DNA from: an uncultured Thiomonas sp.
Lineage (GTDB): Bacteria; Pseudomonadota; Gammaproteobacteria; Burkholderiales; Burkholderiaceae_C
DNA length: 7,690 bases
Assembly: GCA_937927695.1 (NCBI GenBank)
Contig: CALBRU010000332.1
Coordinates: forward strand, 1-7,690
Direction: 5' to 3'
This document shows, one piece after another, positions 6,446-7,690 of this stretch. The stretch's first letter is position 1. Each line of letters opens with the position of its first letter. Both the position numbers and the translations under genes were made by a program. The notes under the pieces are model-generated. The model saw only the letters and a program-made list of their open reading frames with translations. It was not told the origin of the DNA and made no database searches.

Positions 6446-7165
6446 TTAGGCAGGATTGTTGCCGCGTGGCTCGGGCGGCGGTGCGTTTTCCTTTTGCGGA
6501 TTGCGCATGTCCTGCAACTGCTGCTCGCTGATGATGTTGAACATGGTCACGACCTTCGACACGCCCGTGGTGTCGCGTGCGATCTGTATGGCCCGGTCGG
6601 CCTCGCGCTGGGTAACGATGCCCATGAGATAGACCACGCTGTTGGACGTGGTGACCTTGAAGGCGTTGCCGAAAATGTCGTGGGCGTCGATCAGTCGGGC
6701 GCGCACCTTGGTGGTGATGAGGGTGTCGGTGGCGCTGCGGTTGAGGTCGGCCACAGGCCCAATGTCAATTTCGTTGAGCACGGCCTTGACATTGGGCACG
6801 CCCTTGACGACTTGTTCGGCCTTCTGTTTGTCGGCCTCGCTCGGCACCTGGCCGACCAGCAGCACCTGCTGGTTGTAACTCACGGCGCGCACATTGGCAT
6901 CCGAGCCCAGAGCGGAAGAAATGCGGTTGTCAGCCTTGAGCTCGATGGTGTTGTCTTCGAGGATGGAGCCCGCCGTGCGTCGGTCGGTTGCCACATACGC
7001 GGTTGTGCCCACCGCGCCCAAGCCCAGCACGAAGCAGCCCTGCAACTGCGTGGCCGCGAGCACGACGGTCAGCAGACTGGCCGCGCGCCACAAACCGCGC
7101 GAACGACGCACGCCGCTCGCGGCAGAAGCCGATTTAGAACAAATATCCACGTTCATCTGCGTCAT
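6446..7165 (-). CDS. dolP: Dual BON-domain outer-membrane lipoprotein (DolP/YraP type)
   Basis: A 239-residue lipoprotein precursor. A basic N-region is followed by a hydrophobic stretch (about 29-39) and the lipobox LQGC, with C44 as the lipidated residue. The mature start FVLGLGAVGTTAYVATDRRTAG closely resembles enterobacterial DolP. Two BON domains follow at about 74-133 (with VLLVGQVPSE) and 149-213 (with TTKVRARL and VVYLMGIVTQREAD). In E. coli DolP sits in the outer membrane, binds anionic phospholipid and supports envelope integrity; the same job is inferred here. Two differences from the 191-residue E. coli protein stand out: about 28 residues before the hydrophobic core, and a Pro/Asn-rich tail after residue 213. 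The start at 7165 is supported by GGAG eight bases upstream; the ATG three codons later is too far from it. It begins 2 bp after the SIS gene stop, so coupling to that gene is likely. Confidence 0.9.
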   Translation of the reverse strand: MTQMNVDICSKSASAASGVRRSRGLWRAASLLTVVLAATQLQGCFVLGLGAVGTTAYVATDRRTAGSILEDNTIELKADNRISSALGSDANVRAVSYNQQVLLVGQVPSEADKQKAEQVVKGVPNVKAVLNEIDIGPVADLNRSATDTLITTKVRARLIDAHDIFGNAFKVTTSNSVVYLMGIVTQREADRAIQIARDTTGVSKVVTMFNIISEQQLQDMRNPQKENAPPPEPRGNNPA

Positions 7166-7167
7166 GA

Positions 7168-7690
7168 CTAAGACTCCGGTTCACCCATCAGCACCCAGTC
7201 TAAGCCATCGCAAAGGCAATGCAACGTCAGCAGATGCACCTCCTGGATGCGGGCGGTACGGTCGTTGGGCACGGCGATATGCACATCAGCTTCGCGCAGC
7301 AGACCGGCCACCCGGCCGCCGGTGCGCCCGGTCAGCGCCAGCACGCTCATCTCTCTGGCCTGCGCGGCTCGCACAGCTTCGACGATGCTCGACGAATTGC
7401 CGCTGGTGCTGAACGCCACCAGCACATCGCCGGGCAGACCCAGTGCCCGCACCTGCTTGGAGAACACATGGTCGAAACCGTAATCGTTCGCCACAGCGGT
7501 GAGGGTGGAGGTATCGGTGGTGAGGGCGATGGCGGCCAGCTCGGGGCGCTCGCGCTCGAAGCGGCCGACCAGTTCAGCGGCCAGATGCTGACTGTCGGCG
7601 GCCGATCCGCCGTTGCCGCAGATCAGAATCTTGTGCCCATTGGACACCGCCGTCGCCAGCACATCGACGGCGCGTGCGATCGGCCCGGTC
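7168..7690 (-). CDS. diaA: SIS-domain protein, DiaA / phosphoheptose isomerase (GmhA) type, 5' end outside window
   Basis: The frame is open to the right edge (174 codons including the stop, TAG at 7170-7168). A GTG at 7662 could be mistaken for a start, but the reading frame and family homology continue upstream, so perhaps 20-25 residues are missing. The sugar-phosphate-binding SIS fold is shown by CGNGGSAADSQH, FSTSGNSSSIVEAV, and RIQEVHLLTLHCLCDGLD near the C-terminus. Its place immediately before dolP is the enterobacterial diaA-dolP arrangement, where DiaA binds DnaA and promotes timely replication initiation. However, the Glu in LAAELVGRF (codon 7573-7575) and the His in LTLHCLC (codon 7219-7221) match the catalytic pair of GmhA, which isomerises sedoheptulose 7-phosphate for LPS heptose. 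Either role, or both, is possible. The SIS family is certain; the gene symbol rests mainly on synteny and on the C-terminal CLCD motif. Confidence 0.85.
   Translation of the reverse strand, partial: TGPIARAVDVLATAVSNGHKILICGNGGSAADSQHLAAELVGRFERERPELAAIALTTDTSTLTAVANDYGFDHVFSKQVRALGLPGDVLVAFSTSGNSSSIVEAVRAAQAREMSVLALTGRTGGRVAGLLREADVHIAVPNDRTARIQEVHLLTLHCLCDGLDWVLMGEPES

Noticed and set aside
6441..6470. T-tract after the dolP stop as a terminator before ppa.
   Set aside because: The only stem before it is GGCA/TGCC (4 bp, 7-base loop), too weak for an intrinsic terminator.
7168..7662. GTG at 7662-7660 as the start of the SIS gene.
   Set aside because: The frame stays open to the window edge and the upstream residues continue the SIS-family N-terminal helix; the real start lies outside.
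1..7690. CRISPR arrays, tRNA or rRNA genes, toxin-antitoxin pairs, prophage or defence genes.
   Set aside because: I saw no regularly spaced repeats, cloverleaf sequences or proteins of those kinds.

Overview
The window is high-GC, densely coded DNA. Codon use and gene content (a DUF748 AsmA-like protein, DolP and DiaA/GmhA homologues, family I pyrophosphatase) fit a betaproteobacterium, most likely Burkholderiales. I cannot name the genus from this sequence alone.

Layout. Positions 1-3221 (minus strand) are the N-terminal 1073 codons of a very large AsmA-like/DUF748 envelope protein that runs off the left edge. Positions 3222-3602 are a 381-bp divergent intergenic region. It is mostly filled by a 272-bp element (3284-3555) with 32-bp terminal inverted repeats and two further hairpin arms nested inside; no transposase is encoded in it. 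Positions 3603-4883 (plus) encode a multi-spanning putative Na+/H+ antiporter. It is followed after 28 bp by a beta-hydroxyacid dehydrogenase (4912-5817, plus). A perfect 16-bp stem terminator (5832-5870) separates this pair from three minus-strand genes: ppa (5879-6409), a dual-BON lipoprotein of the DolP/YraP type (6446-7165), and a SIS-domain protein of the DiaA/GmhA type (7168-7690, 5' end outside the window).

How the genes relate. The SIS gene and the BON lipoprotein are separated by only 2 bp and almost certainly share a transcript. This is the diaA-dolP order known from enterobacteria. ppa follows 36 bp later with its own good ribosome binding site. The DUF748 protein and DolP both point to envelope maintenance, but they lie in separate transcription units. 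The antiporter and reductase may be co-transcribed, but no shared pathway is evident.

The least explained object is the nested inverted-repeat element. It sits exactly where the promoters of both divergent genes (DUF748 and antiporter) should be. I found no complete new defence or mobile system; most of the window is ordinary housekeeping and envelope gene content.
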